A stretch of DNA of 64,000 bases from Macrosoma leucophasiata (lineage: Eukaryota; Arthropoda; Insecta; Lepidoptera; Hedylidae): positions 9,059,501 to 9,123,500 of the forward strand of contig JAWQUS010000004.1 of assembly GCA_036365455.1 (NCBI GenBank), read 5' to 3'. The notes below the pieces were generated by a model that saw only the letters and a list, made by a program, of their open reading frames with translations, ran no database searches and was not told the DNA's origin. The position numbers and the translations under genes are program-made. Shown in pieces: positions 1 to 11,128 of the stretch (position 1 is the first letter of the stretch; the number at the start of each line of letters is the position of its first letter).

Positions 1-310
1 CGTAGGTACTCTTAAATGTATTCCATTGAAACGCATTTTTACAATGAACTTGAACTTCAGCTTTCTTTATCGAATCACCGAACAGAAGTTTGCTGCAATT
101 TTTATATAAATAAGTTCTTAGTATACCTATAAGTACTTACTTAATATTCTAAAATATCACATGAAGGTATTCTGGATAAGGGCGATTTTTATCTTCAAAT
201 TAATGAAATAAAATAATTTTACGATATATTATAATTTTAATAAGTTATGTAAAATATACTACTTGCATAGATAAACATTACATTATTATTACACATACCT
301 TACTTATATT
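1..310. other. Intergenic, nothing recognised
   Basis: AT-rich sequence without a convincing reading frame, repeat or RNA signature. It ends at the left terminus of the first mariner element. Confidence 0.5.
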
Positions 311-1588
311 ATTGGGGAAAAAGTTTCTTCGCATTTTTTAAGATAATTCAAAACTGTTTTTAATAAAGTTTATATAAATTTAACTAAAGTATGTATGTAC
401 CATTTTGTTCGATAACCTTTTGCCATCTTGTAGGTAGGGACATGATCCCATTGCTATAAAAATTTTGGGACTTCTCATCAAAATACCGCGACAAGTGGAT
501 TTGGCAGTCCTCTCGTGATGTTAACCTAACATTGCATAAAGAATTCTGAAGAGACCGAAACAGGTGGAAATCTGAAGGTGCAAGGTCAGGACTATACGGC
601 GGATGCATTAACACCTCCCAGCCAAACTCTCTTAATTTTTGTTGAGTGGCTATAGATATGTGAGGTCTAGCGTTATCATGATGAAACACCACACCCCTTC
701 TGTTGATCAATTCCGGCCGCTTTCTCTCAACTTCTTGCTTTAATCTCATCAGTTGTTCGCAGTAGAGTTCAGAATCGATAGTCCTGCCTGGTGGTAATAG
801 CTCATAATAAATAATGCCCTTCAAATCCCACCACACACACAACATCACCTTATTGCGAGTTAACCCGGGTTTCGCCACAGTCTGTGAAGCCTGACCGGCC
901 TTTGACCACGACCTTTTTCGCGCGTTCTTGTCGTACGTGATCCACTTATCATCACCAGTTATCAGCTTCTTCAAAAATGATTCGGTTTCATTACGTCGTA
1001 ATAAAGAATCACAAATGAGTACACGGTTCATTAGATTTCTTTCAGTGAGCTCGTGAGGTACCCAAATATCGAGTTTTTTATTGTACCCAGCTGTTTTCAA
1101 ATGCGCCAAAACTGTTTTGTGATCAATTCTCAGTTCTTCAGCTACGTCGTAACTACTGATATTTCGATCTTGCTCCACTTTTTCAAAAATGGCATCCATT
1201 TTATCCGTAATAGGGCGACCAGAGCGAGGTGCATCTTTGACATAAAAATTTCGGGATTGAAAACGCTTAAACCAAATTTGTGCTACTCTCACAGACACTG
1301 CACTAGGTCCATAAACATCGAAAATTTTTTTCGCGGCTTGCGTTGCATTTTTACCTTTTGTGTAGTAAAATTTTAAAATGTATCGAATTTCTTCATTAGA
1401 TTCACTCATCTTGACAGCACGAAAAACAAATGAAAATCACACATTTGTCTAATTTGAATTTGGAATTATGTTCTTTAAAATTTTAACTTTCAATGATACC
1501 AAAACCAGCCAGATACAAGTAATACAGCCAAAGAGATTTTATTACAAGTTCATACATACTACAATGCGAAAAGACTTTTTCCCCAACC
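311..1588 (-). mobile_element. Mariner element, copy 1 (full length)
   Basis: DNA transposon of the mariner/Tc1 superfamily. The left end reads TTGGGGAAAAAGTTTCTTCG (from about 312). The right end is its imperfect inverted copy, GCGAAAAGACTTTTTCCCC (ending in CCAACC at 1588), so the inverted repeats are about 25-28 bp. The transposase gene fills most of the interior on the minus strand. The right end is followed by TA, the expected target dinucleotide. The left outer bases differ slightly from copy 2, so the left TA cannot be placed exactly. A second copy lies at 19971-21260. Confidence 0.92.
384..1409 (-). CDS. Mariner transposase, intact, 341 aa
   Basis: Cut-and-paste transposase acting in the nucleus on the element's own inverted repeats. 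The frame is uninterrupted from ATG at 1409 to the stop at 384, and 341 residues is a normal mariner length. Residues 1-115 form the paired helix-turn-helix DNA-binding region. WVPHEL at 116-121 is the conserved mariner linker motif. The catalytic triad is D153 (in TGDDKW), D245 (in HHDNARPH) and D280 (in YSPDLAPSD), with exactly 34 residues between the last two: the DD34D signature of mariner. The start is supported by alignment with the N-terminus of the second copy in the window. No frameshift or stop is seen, so the copy could encode an active enzyme; activity itself cannot be judged from sequence. Confidence 0.95.
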   Translation of the reverse strand: MSESNEEIRYILKFYYTKGKNATQAAKKIFDVYGPSAVSVRVAQIWFKRFQSRNFYVKDAPRSGRPITDKMDAIFEKVEQDRNISSYDVAEELRIDHKTVLAHLKTAGYNKKLDIWVPHELTERNLMNRVLICDSLLRRNETESFLKKLITGDDKWITYDKNARKRSWSKAGQASQTVAKPGLTRNKVMLCVWWDLKGIIYYELLPPGRTIDSELYCEQLMRLKQEVERKRPELINRRGVVFHHDNARPHISIATQQKLREFGWEVLMHPPYSPDLAPSDFHLFRSLQNSLCNVRLTSREDCQIHLSRYFDEKSQNFYSNGIMSLPTRWQKVIEQNGTYIL

Positions 1589-2351
1589 TATTATGTATAT
1601 CGGCAAAAATGTCAAGGACTTTACTTTTTAGTTTATCATACGTTAATTCAGTTTATGTGACGTAGTATACAAAGAGCATAGCCGGGGGTGATTTTCTTAG
1701 TTGGAATAAAGGAATGAGGAAATATTTAAGTCATTTTTTCAAAGCAGTGCATGTTGCTGTTTCATAATCCAAATTTAGTAAAGTACCAAAGCGCTAAAGT
1801 TTTGAAAGAAAAACAAAAACAAAATGTTAAAATGCTCCAATGCGGGTTGGTGGATTTAACTAAAATTAAACGATCGTCTTTTTATATTATTGATCCGCTC
1901 ATTTTATGAGCACATAAAATAAATTAAATCAATCGATATACATTTTATTCGTTTTGAACACTTTAAACTACTTTTTTTTTATATTGAGATATTGGGTCTG
2001 ATAGTTACTAGTTGGACTAAAAAAATATTTAAGAATTAATCACTGCAAGTCGGTTACAAATAAAGTAACAGCGCCGTAATCTGCCGCTGCAGTAATCTTA
2101 ACCGCAACCATGATTTTAGTGGCAGTGATCCTACAAATAAAACATTAGGAGCAATACTTAAAATTTTTACGACTTTCACATACTGAAATAAACTTTCAAT
2201 CTAGACAATAACCATCGATCTAACTAGAACAAAATTGGTCTACGCCGACCTAATAGATCAGATAATTTTCGAAGGTTTTCAAACGATCGACGTGCATGTA
2301 AGAACAGTTATATAAATATAACGTTATCACAGATTTTTTGTGTAGAAATAT
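1589..2351. other. Intergenic, nothing recognised
   Basis: AT-rich stretch between mariner copy 1 and a Fam-K fragment. The short reading frames here look random. Confidence 0.45.
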
Positions 2352-2505
2352 AATACAGCAAGGGGTGTCCGAGACTTAGAATTTGCTCAAATAGGGGGAC
2401 ACAACACAACGGTAGAGAATGGAGAAATAAGATACAAAATAATTGGGAGTATTTCCATGTTTTTGTTCATCCACCCCTGGTGCCATCCATTTGAGCTACG
2501 CCACT
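2352..2505 (-). repeat. Fam-K repeat, continuous copy
   Basis: Reverse complement of the sequence at 12220-12281 plus 12858-12935. Shared landmarks are GTATCTTATTTCTCCATTCT, a block ending TTTGAGCAAATTCT, and GGAAATACTCCC. Here the two parts are contiguous, whereas at 12 kb they are separated by a Fam-G insertion, so this copy shows the uninterrupted state. Confidence 0.6.
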
Positions 2506-2508
2506 GTG

Positions 2509-2783
2509 CTGAACACTACCATTTAGCGGCAAGTAGATTAAATAATGCGGTGGTGCTCGCGATTTGCTAGTAGTCGTAGCCATTCACTAAATCGGGAGAT
2601 TTCAATGTAGATGCGTTGCCATTTTTGATATCTAAATTGTTATATCTCTGTGCCAGAAATCACAAGACTATACATTACCACCTGACCGTAACACGATAGC
2701 GCTGAACAATACCATCTAGTAGCAGATTAGCTAAAGCGATAGTGACTATGCCTACGAGCTCCGGCTCTACCATCAGTAGAAAT
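2509..2783 (-). repeat. Fam-A fragments, diverged
   Basis: Two reverse-oriented Fam-A pieces: 2509-2560 (CTACCATTTAGCGGCAAGTA ... GCGGTGGTGC) and about 2649-2783 (TACATTACCACCTGACCG ... CTCCGGCTCTACCATCAGTA). Both are more diverged than the full copies elsewhere. Confidence 0.65.
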
Positions 2784-3149
2784 CCACGAGAGCCGATGAG
2801 TTAATTTAATTAGCTAAGTAAAAATATTTTCAAGGTCTTATTGGGACTGCACTGAAATCTGAATCTTTTATTTTGGATACGGTTACAGGGACGGATAGAA
2901 AATATTTCGGATATCCGTCAGTTACGGTAAAGAGTTTCCATAACATCCCTACCCACTGCGTCACACTGTCGGAGGGCAGATACGCTCACTTTATGTAGAG
3001 CCATTGCATTTTTCCTGGGAAGTTTATCGTGAAATTACCTACTGTATTTTTATTTTTTATCATAAACGTAGTAGGTAATTATGAATTTCTCATAAATTGT
3101 TCTAGTCTAGAGGATTTTGTGTTTCAAATCCGTTTGGCTGGCAAGAATT

Positions 3150-3212
3150 ACTGCATTGAAACAAACAAAAAGTGGCCAAGTGCGAATCGGACTCAGGTTC
3201 CGTACAAATAAT
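3150..3212 (-). repeat. Fam-G end fragment
   Basis: AAAGTGGCCAAGTGCGAATC followed by GGACTC and GGTTCCGTA is the reverse complement of the Fam-G 3' end (compare about 37720-37757). Only this end is present. Confidence 0.55.
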
Positions 3213-4170
3213 GAACTTCTTATGTTATCAGAAATATCATAAACTTTAATTTTTACGGACTTTTTTGCAATAGACAAAAAATATTGTTAGACCTTATTGT
3301 ATTAATTCAGGGCCAATAGTTTCGAAGAGAAAGGAGGAAGAATGACCTATTTTCGTTAATTTAATATATACATGTATAGAAATACTATTATATTTCTTTC
3401 TTCGCACTCTGCGTGTTTATGAACCATGAAGTTTGGTTTATAGTTTTTAACTTTTTAGTTGTCTAGTTTAAAAGAAGAAACGAATGCAGAATGTCAGGGA
3501 CAGATTCAAATACGAGTGGATTGACAATTGCATTATCAATGAAAATTGTATTACTTTATGTTTTAAAAGTGAAACAATAAACTTTAATTGTCGTTTCTTC
3601 TTTTCAGGTTTGGGTTTATATTGTTTTATATTATCTAGATAAGATAGTCTTTGTACAAAAAAACTTACAATAAATCTTCTTTTCAGCAACACATGGTTTA
3701 TTTCTTTCATTGAGTAAAATAGACTTATATACATAATTTATAATTATACGAAACCCACGAAATAGTGTTAAGCCAACTTTACTCATAAACTTTTTTTCTA
3801 GTGCATACATACATAAATATGTGCATTATGTTTCGTTATGAAAAGCGGCACAATGTGAAAATAACAGTTCCTTTTCCGATATGAGGAACATTATTTGTGA
3901 TTTGTGACCACTTTTTGCCGGAGGAAGATATAAACTATATCTTAGATCTATATTTATATTCCTATTTTGCTGTAGAAAAGGCATAAAAACATTATTATGA
4001 GATAGTTTATACCTTTCGGATCACGTCAAGATTTCTACATATAAATTAAGTCCGTAATCAAACATCTTTGAAATATTGTTTTGATGACCTAAAGAACACA
4101 TGTTCAAAATAATTTAACCTAAGCAATAATTTAACGTAAGCAAATAATAAGCTTACGCCATGTTTATTAC
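3213..4170. other. Intergenic, nothing recognised
   Basis: AT-rich; no repeat family of this window and no convincing coding frame. Confidence 0.45.
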
Positions 4171-4452
4171 TGGTGGTAGAGCTCCAGTGATGGAGTGCGC
4201 GGGCGTAGGTACCACCGCTTTACGTAATTTACTTGCCGATAAATGGTAGTGTTCAGTGCTATCGTGTTCTGTCTCAGGTAGTAAAGTACAGCCCTGTGAT
4301 TTCCGGCTCAGAGGCATAATACCAGAGGCCTTAGGGGTGGCAACGCATCTACATTAAAATATTTAGTTTCATAAGTGTTTATAAACTACAGTATTAAGTC
4401 CTTCCCATCAATGTAAACTGTATGTTTGTTAGTTACCCCATGACATAAAACA
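4171..4452 (+). repeat. Fam-A retroposon, near full length
   Basis: Begins with the diagnostic hairpin region GGTGGTAGAGCTCCAGTGAT and runs through TAAATGGTAGTGTTCAG to a terminal CATAAAA. More diverged than most copies (GAGTGCGC for GAGCTCGC; altered middle), so probably an older insertion. Confidence 0.8.
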
Positions 4453-4464
4453 AAGTTTACATAC

Positions 4465-4575
4465 GTAACTTCACGCCTGTAATCCCCGAAGGAGAAGGTA
4501 GATACATGCGTTCAAACATACATGCAACCCAAGATTCGCCGGTAACCTTTTGGCCCATGGCGAGCCTTTGTTGCA
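4465..4575 (-). repeat. Fam-B SINE fragment (3' part)
   Basis: Reverse copy of the Fam-B 3' end: CTTCACGCCTGTAATCCCCG, then GATTCGCCGGTAACCTTTTG. The tRNA-like head is missing. Confidence 0.65.
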
Positions 4576-4675
4576 ACTAAAAATCAGTTATTTTGAACTG
4601 TATTCACCTGATCAAAAGATTTCGAAATTAAACCAGACTAGGAACGCATTTTTAGCATACACAAGTACCTAATGT

Positions 4676-4730
4676 TTGTATGTATGTATCTTCACGCCAG
4701 GTCCCTCACGGGGTAGGCAGTAATGTAATA
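4676..4730 (+). repeat. Fam-J SINE tail
   Basis: TGTATGTATGTATCTTCACG followed by CCAGGTCCCTCACGGGGTAGGCAG. The same block occurs at about 16640, 21520 (reverse) and 23622. It resembles the last 50 bases of Fam-B and carries a TGTA microsatellite. Confidence 0.6.
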
Positions 4731-4746
4731 TGTTTCAATGTCATAA

Positions 4747-4805
4747 ATTGGCAAACAAGCAGTTCTCATTGATGGTAAGTTAATACTGTAGTCTGTATAA
4801 ACATC
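4747..4805 (-). repeat. Fam-A 3' fragment
   Basis: GGCAAACAAGCAGTTCTCAT and TGATGGTAAGTTAATACTG match the reverse complement of the Fam-A 3' region (TGAACTGCATGCTTGTTTGCC). Confidence 0.55.
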
Positions 4806-5201
4806 TATTCGTATGTATTTGCCATTTATTTTCGGAAAACCGGTTCCTAAGTACCTACTCTAGATATACAGGCATAAGCCGGAAAGTTCTACGTAACTAT
4901 GTACGTACTCATGTATTAACAATGTAGTATTAGTAGGTGCTAGGTGGGGGTAATTTAATCGATCGCAGCGCCCATGGTGGCGAAAAGTAGCAATAATGTG
5001 GGCCCTGTCATTTCAAAGTAATCTGTTTAGACTTGGTTATGTAATTTTCATAATCACCTTTTACCGCCGATAATATGTATTATCCGTATATGTTGTAGTG
5101 AATATACAAACTGGTGACATGTTGTGTTGTGACCGACTGTTTTTAGTAAGATGCCCTTTCCATTGTCTTGTTATTCAGATCTCTGGATCGTATCCATATC
5201 C
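4806..5201. other. Intergenic, nothing recognised
   Basis: No repeat family or coding signal found. Confidence 0.4.
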
Positions 5202-5209
5202 ATGGGCGT

Positions 5210-5499
5210 CATAGAGCAACACGCCACCGGCCGCGGCGGACTGGAGGGAAGTAGCCATAGCGTTTATTACCGATGCAAAACAGTCTGTCATTTTTTTCGG
5301 GGGGAAATTCGTGCGACACACACGCACACTATAAACATCATCTATTACTACGAAACTCACACCTTGAATTTAACAAAATACAGAAACAATTTCACGCACA
5401 GATTTAAACATCTAGGAAACAGGTATAGGCCCATTTGGGCTTGTACTTTGACAGGGGGGAGAGTCTGCATATGGCTACTCACTCCGGTGTTGCTTTATG
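5210..5499 (+). mobile_element. Fam-I hAT-type MITE, copy 1
   Basis: A 290-bp element beginning CATAGAGCAAC and ending GTTGCTTTATG (imperfect inverted ends). It is flanked on both sides by the identical 8-bp duplication ATGGGCGT (5202-5209 and 5500-5507). Terminal CA/TG and an 8-bp target duplication are hAT hallmarks. No transposase frame, hence non-autonomous. Other copies: 18175-18463 and 41878-42166. Confidence 0.88.
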
Positions 5500-5845
5500 A
5501 TGGGCGTCATCAGGGCTGGCAGGAGAGGGCAGCTGCCCCTCCCTAGAGAAAAAATATCGATATTTTCAGGAAAGACTGGCATGTGCCATAAGTATAGGTA
5601 GGTACCAACCTAGAATCAACCTGCCCCTCTATATCGAAGGCTGGGAACGCCCTTATCCTTAAAGGTACATAATAATATCCGTAACGTCTTATACGCAACT
5701 TCCCTAATAGTGGGGACCTTACTGGCAACAATTTCAAATCCCAGCTGAAATTGCGGGCCACTGCTAGTAGTTTATTAAAACTACATAATATTTAAGATAT
5801 GTCGAGTAAGTGTTTATTGCCAATGGCCTTGGGATTTGGTTCCAG

Positions 5846-5911
5846 GCGGGATTTGAATCCACGACTACTGGGATCACTAGTCCAGGCGCTCTATCAACTA
5901 AACTTCTCAAG
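5846..5911 (-). repeat. tRNA-like SINE head
   Basis: On the minus strand it reads GTTGATAGAGCGCCTGGAC ... TAGTCGTGGATTCAAATCCC. It has an A-box-like D-arm segment and a B-box (GATTCAAATCC) and resembles the tRNA-like units at 30-33 kb. No full tRNA fold is claimed. Confidence 0.5.
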
Positions 5912-5956
5912 TCCATACACAACAGCCGAATTTTTCTTTCACAATTTATTGCATGC

Positions 5957-6014
5957 ACTTACGCATTTGCCTACCCCTTCGGGGATTACAGGCGTGAAGT
6001 TACGTTTACGTTAC
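5957..6014 (+). repeat. Fam-B SINE 3' fragment
   Basis: CCTACCCCTTCGGGGATTAC and AGGCGTGAAGTTACG are the Fam-B 3' end; the rest of the element is absent. Confidence 0.6.
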
Positions 6015-6622
6015 AATTTATTGCATGACCTTGGCACTGTAGCTTTAAAATCGGAAATGTGGTGAAAAACAACATCGCTTTATTCTCTAGTATCAGAGCC
6101 GAGTGTCACCTGAGAGCGCCTGTCTACGCTCAGGGATATGGCAACGTTACGAGAAATATTTTCAAACGCAGGCGAAACTGTGGCAAAAACCTAGGTCTTA
6201 ATTATTTCAGACTACATTTCGGCAAAGGATCAAATGCTCTATGAAAGCAATTTCGTTATGGCGTAAAACTCTTAAGTGGCAATAGTCTGTCTACCACATA
6301 ACGATCTTGAAAAACATCCCTCGGTATTATGAATTAATATTTAATGATATAATCGGTATCTCCAGAACTTTTATCTACCTATCACTAAACTTCACTTTAA
6401 GTAAAGGTCTCTATCACGCCTAGAGATGCAAACATCTAAAAGATAAACCAAAGTATCGATACTGCGATGCTCCAGAAAAAGCTACTGACTGATTACTAAC
6501 TTACTGATGAGAGTTCAAGTTTCGGAATTCGTTTGGTTGATTATGAGGTACCACGGTAACTACATCTTTGTAAGACAATTTCAATTCTTCAAAATTAAAA
6601 AATGTTTCTATAATAAATAATA
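6015..6622. other. Intergenic, nothing recognised
   Basis: No repeat of the window's families. The short frames present lack any motif I recognise. Confidence 0.4.
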
Positions 6623-6970
6623 ATAATGGCAACCCATTATACGTCCCACTGCTGGGCACGAGTCTCTCCCCTTTTTTTTGGGGGGAGGCCTGGAGCTTAC
6701 TCCACCACGCTGCTCCAATGCGGATTGGTGGAGGTGGGTGGGTTAGTGGCCAACCCGCTGTCGGATGTTTTCAAACCGCCCATTAGGCCTCCGACAAGGT
6801 TTAACGACTGCTATCCATCGATAGCAACCGGGACCGACGGCTTAACGTGCCCTCCGAAGCACGGAAACGCGCATTTAATTTGCCACCAGCGATCACCCAT
6901 CATACTACCCGGTGTTTGACCGAGTAGATCGTATACGATCTACACCAGCCGCTGGGCCATGCGCGCTTCA
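6623..6970 (+). repeat. Fam-C repeat, full copy
   Basis: About 348 bp from AATGGCAACCCATTATACG to CATGCGCGCTTC, with internal landmarks CGTCCCACTGCTGGGCACG, ACGCTGCTCCAATGCGGATT and GTGCCCTCCGAAGCACGG. Further copies at 24595, 46810, 55781 and 57509. Frames crossing it are by-products of repeat sequence, not genes. The class is uncertain; it behaves like a short retroposon family. Confidence 0.8.
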
Positions 6971-7152
6971 AAAAATGTTTTTAATTCGGCTCAATTGTCA
7001 CCTAAGGGTCTTTTCTAAGGATAGGGAAACAGATTGCCTAATCGATCTTCCGCAAAATGGTATGTTTAGCATCATGTTCCGGTTAAATGGTAATGTATCC
7101 GCTAAAACTATTACATAGGAAAAACAACGTAACCCGCAGGGGAGTTATAATA

Positions 7153-7260
7153 TCATTTGACCCCTGGTTTTGATTAAGATGTCTAAAGGCTGTTGTATTC
7201 ATTTACCGTCCATGTTAACTGCATGTTTGTTTGCCACAGTTACTACATAAAAATAAAACT
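7153..7260 (+). repeat. Fam-A 3' fragment
   Basis: Runs from TTTGACCCCTGG to GCATGTTTGTTTGCCACAG and TACATAAAA. It is the 3' third of Fam-A and diverged. Confidence 0.55.
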
Positions 7261-7566
7261 CAAGCTCGGTAATCACCAAAGGGAAGGCAGAGGTAAATGC
7301 ATGCATTCAATCATACATGCAAACACCCCTGATTCGCCGGTTACGTTTTGGCGCATGTAACAGGTGGCGAGTCTATTGACTGACATCTCCGGGCACATTA
7401 CCCAACTTCGAGGTACTGGGAAACTTCCAGAAAATGGAAAAATCCCAATAGAACCAGAGATAAAGGATTTTACACCGTTATCTCTAATTTCCCCCGACCC
7501 GGGAATCGAACCCGGGGCCCCAGCGTAGTAGTAGTGGCTACTACAACTAGGCTACTGAGGCAGTTA
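7261..7566 (-). mobile_element. Fam-B tRNA-derived SINE
   Basis: Near full-length reverse copy. The tRNA-like head lies at the right end (about 7495-7566), with a B-box read on the minus strand as GGTTCGATTCC and a head starting AACTGCCTCAGTAGC. The body reads left to right as CGCCGGTTACGTTTTGG, GGTACTGGGAAACTTCCAG and CAGAGATAAAGGATTTT. Compare the plus copy at 16123-16436. Confidence 0.82.
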
Positions 7567-8040
7567 AATAAGGAACATCGATAATAAATATCGATGTTAC
7601 AGAATCATCGATATATAGTTTGCATCCCTAGTAAGACCACTGAATTCCCTTCTAATTTTCGTTTAAAAGTTTCCCAAACTTTGAATCAACTTGTACCAGG
7701 TACCTTTTCAAAATTATAAATTAGTTCTATATTTGCGTTTGGACACTTCATTACATTCTGTGAAAGGGAAGCCGTTTTTATAAATGGTCTTCCTTCATTT
7801 TCCATTCCACGTTATCTTATGAAGACGGGAGTGAATAAAAATGAATTTTGATTGGACACTCTTTTATCCGACTCCATACAAACGAAAAGAGATATTTTAA
7901 CATAATTCTTTTGTTCGATTCATCAAATAAATTTATAGAAATAAAGTATTTTATTGGGAGTTTTTACTTTAGTCGGATTTTTTAAACCAAAGTTTTGGTC
8001 GGAATACGTATTTGAAAACTATTAATGAAAGCATTTTTTA
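7567..8040. other. Intergenic, nothing recognised
   Basis: AT-rich; no family match or coding signal. Confidence 0.4.
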
Positions 8041-8313
8041 CGGGTGGTAAAGCTCCAGTGACGGAGCTCGCAGGCGTAGGCACCACCGCATTACCTAATA
8101 TACTTGCCGCTAAATTGTAGTGTTCAGCACTATCTCGTGTTCCGGTCAGGTGTGTACGCCCCTGTAATTTGCGGCACAGAGGCATAACACCTTAGGCCTC
8201 AGAAGTGGTAACGCATCTGCATTTTGACCTTTGTGTAGGTGTCTATAGGCTGAAGTCATCACTTAACATCAATGTGAACTGTATGATTGTTTGCCACTTT
8301 CATTACATAAAAA
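8041..8313 (+). repeat. Fam-A retroposon, near full length
   Basis: Starts GGGTGGTAAAGCTCCAGTG and ends CACTTTCATTACATAAAAAA. It shares the standard interior (CTAAATTGTAGTGTTCAGC, CCGGTCAGGTG). The terminal A-run is consistent with reverse transcription of an RNA intermediate. Confidence 0.85.
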
Positions 8314-9489
8314 AAAGTTAATAAAAAATAAAATAATAAAAAATATTGTTTTACACCTTTTTTAATATCAATTGATAATTTTCTTGATCTTGGTGTTAGA
8401 GTTTCACTGTAAAAGATTAAAAATATTACGAGCATGATTGGCCATTTTATTATTAAACCAGCTGTTCTCAGCCTCCCGTTAAATGCACCCTTGTGTCAAA
8501 TTGTCTCAGAAATTGCATTTGGCTTCTCACTTAACCATTTTGTACAAATAAAGGTTTCGAATTTTGTAATATTTTAGAATGGGGCTTTGGTAGTGTAAAG
8601 CGGATGGGATGTTTATTCTGGGGTCGCAGGTCTGCAAATGTTACACGGGACTCAAAAACGGTAACTGACGAATCGCGAAGCGCCGAGTGCTCTTTCACAT
8701 AAATTAAAATAATACTTTATTATTTATTTTCTTTGCCTCTGCCTAACCTCTGCTTATCACTTCGGAGAATACTTTTTATAATCAACAATAAGATGGCTAT
8801 TACAATAAGTCAGGCGACATATTTTTAACGCGAATTAAGAGAAAAACAATTTATAAAAGTGTAGTAAGAACAGAAACGAGGAATGGAATGTCCATAGACT
8901 TTTGTTACTAATGGATGTTAGAGCTAGGACTTATGATGATTTATAAAAGTGATTTTAATGGCCTATTCGTTCACAACTTGCAACTATATTTTAGTATAAC
9001 TCACAGTGATTAATTTTCCTTTTGTTTTATGTGACAAAATATCCAATTCAATACTAAATAAACACTTCTGTTCATTTTATGACTTTGTATAGGTATACAG
9101 TGATTGCCCAAAACAGTCAAATAATCATATATGATTTGGTTTTTAGTTAAACTCCCATACACGGAATCCCATGCTATTAAGAGATTTCCTTACTATGAAT
9201 ATCGTAGATAAGAATAAAGTTTAATATATTTTGTAGAACCATTAGTTTTGTATGAATAGTTAATTTTTGACTATTTCAGTAAATAACTTTCAACCTACAC
9301 AAACACCTATTTAAAAATTATGAAAATCCTTACAGGAGGTACGTCATTATATACCTATGAGATGCAATATTGTTTGCAGAACTTTTATAAATCCCAGTTT
9401 GCCCAAAAATCGTTACTCTGCTTTTAATTTATTTATTTACGTTAGCTGTTCATGCGTGGATCACCTTTTACATTGATAACCAATTTCAA
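8314..9489. other. Intergenic, nothing recognised
   Basis: About 1.2 kb, AT-rich, without any repeat family of this window or a supported coding frame. Confidence 0.4.
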
Positions 9490-9606
9490 ATCAGATGGTT
9501 CAGTAGTTTCGGACTAAAATGTCTGTTACAGATGGACAGACACACAGACGCACGAGCGATCTTACGAGGGTTCCATTTTTTCCTCTCGAGTTATGGGACC
9601 CTAAAG
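9490..9606 (-). repeat. Fam-G-like 5' end fragment
   Basis: GACAGACACACAGACGCACG, then GAGGGTTCCATTTTTTCC and ATGGGACCCTAAA, is the reverse of the Fam-G 5' end with its TCTG-rich tract (compare 37134-37230). Confidence 0.5.
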
Positions 9607-9751
9607 AGATCACCTAATTGTGAGTGAAGAAGTAGACGAATCAAATGAAAGTATTATTATTTCTAGATCTATTCGACTTTACTATTGTCATAATTTTATC
9701 AATTAATAATTATATTTGTTAAGAGCAGCAATAGAATAATTATATAATTAT

Positions 9752-9885
9752 GGCCGAATACTCAAACGTCACTCAATTTTAAGCAACTCTCAAATGTGCG
9801 CAATTTCTATCGCTTGAACGTGTTTTATAAAGACAGAAGACTTTTAAGTCCCACTTAGATTTGAGTGACGTTTGAGTATTTGGCC
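9752..9885. mobile_element. Palindromic-ended MITE, 134 bp
   Basis: The left end GGCCGAATACTCAAACGTCA (then CTCAA) is mirrored by the right end, which reads TTGAGTGACGTTTGAGTATT followed by TGGCC. That is about 25 bp of inverted repeat with one mismatch. No coding capacity. No clear target duplication could be assigned. Confidence 0.75.
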
Positions 9886-10181
9886 TTTACTCTTTTATTT
9901 TTTGCTTGAAGAGATTCTTGAAATCCGAATAACTCTAAATCAAGCCGAAACCGCATATCGGATCCGATGCAGCACAAATTAAGCAAACCACTCTACTGCA
10001 GTCGAAGTCAATATACCGAACGTCTCTGAACGACGTCACATATCATACGTCAAGTGTACCATCTATTTGCGAGCTCTTTAAGTCCTTTGCAATGAATGCT
10101 GTACAGCTTAGGTTGAATTAATGAATAAAGATGTAGATGATTCGGATGATTATTGATCTATTTTGTACCTAATGGAAGTGT

Positions 10182-10443
10182 CAAACAAGCATGCAGTTCA
10201 CATTGTTGTTAAGTGATGATTGCTGCCTATAGACACTTACACAAAGACCAAGGTCAAAATGCAGATGCGTTACCACTCCTGAGACCTAAGGTGTTATGCC
10301 TCAGTGCCGGAAATTACAGGGCCGTACATTACCACCTGACCGGAATACGATAGTGCTGAACATTACCATTTAGCGGCAAGTATATTAGGTAATGCGGTGG
10401 TGCCTACGTCCGCGAGCTCCGTCACTGGAGCTCTACCACCAGT
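10182..10443 (-). repeat. Fam-A retroposon, reverse copy
   Basis: Begins with the reverse 3' end (CAAACAAGCATGCAGTTCAC) and ends with the hairpin GGAGCTCTACCACCAGTA. Near full length and close to consensus. Confidence 0.85.
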
Positions 10444-10483
10444 AAAAAGTTGTTAAGTGACAAGAAAATTAGAGGTCATAATG

Positions 10484-10922
10484 GTGAGGTCGGAGTTCGA
10501 GAGCGTAGGCATTACCTAATCTATCTGCCACCAAATGTTAGTGTTCAGCACTGTCGTGTCGGATTGATGGTAGGTAATGTTTGGCCCCGTAATTTCAACC
10601 AAGAAACATCTTACACCTCAATAGTGGCAAAGCATCTACATTTTGGCCTCCAGTTTGACTTAGGTGACAGCTCATCCGCAAATGTATCTTATCGGCGGAT
10701 GAAATGACACTCTTTACAAAATAGTAGGTGTCGATTCATCCGAAGTGGTGTTGTTATTAGGAGGAGTCGCCACCTAGGTAAAATTACTAGTAGTCTTTTA
10801 AGTAACACCTATATAGTTTTAAAAAGAAGTAAAAATTTGACTTGGTGTAAATTTCTTTAAACTACAGTCGTCACTTAACACTCATGTGAACTGAATGCTT
10901 GTTTGCCACTATTATTAGGTAC
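10484..10922 (+). repeat. Fam-A diverged subfamily, interrupted
   Basis: The 5' and middle part (10484-10650, ATTACCTAATCTATCTGCC) and the 3' part (about 10858-10915, GTCACTTAACACTCATGTG) are separated by about 200 bp of unrelated sequence. The ATCTATCTGCCGCCAAATGG-type wording matches copies at 15713 and 26600 and marks a second Fam-A subfamily. Confidence 0.65.
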
Positions 10923-10982
10923 ATTAAAACATGCCAAGGAACTTAATGAAACACTGTTCGTTAACCTTACTTGGAAAACTTA

Positions 10983-11128
10983 CCCCCTTATTCATAAACG
11001 TATTTTAGCTAAAGTGTTGCTAATCTCTGCTTTGTCCTTTTATATCCTGCACATTTGACAATGCAACTGACAAAGACAAAGCATTCTATAGCTAAATCGT
11101 ATCTAATGTACGTTTATGAATAAGGGGG
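10983..11128. mobile_element. Fam-F MITE, copy 1 (TA target)
   Basis: A 146-bp element with perfect inverted ends CCCCCTTATTCATAAACGT and ACGTTTATGAATAAGGGGG. It is flanked by TA on both sides (10981-10982 and 11129-11130). A TA target and no coding capacity indicate a non-autonomous Tc1/mariner-like MITE. Other copies: 34581-34726, and 42460-42603 in reverse. Confidence 0.88.

Noticed and set aside
1053..1376. Plus-strand frames inside mariner (also 20773-21048)
   Set aside because: Antisense shadows of the minus-strand transposase.
6626..6919. Protein frame at 6626 (and similar at 46813, 57509)
   Set aside because: The frames coincide with Fam-C copies and differ between copies by indels; they are repeat by-products.
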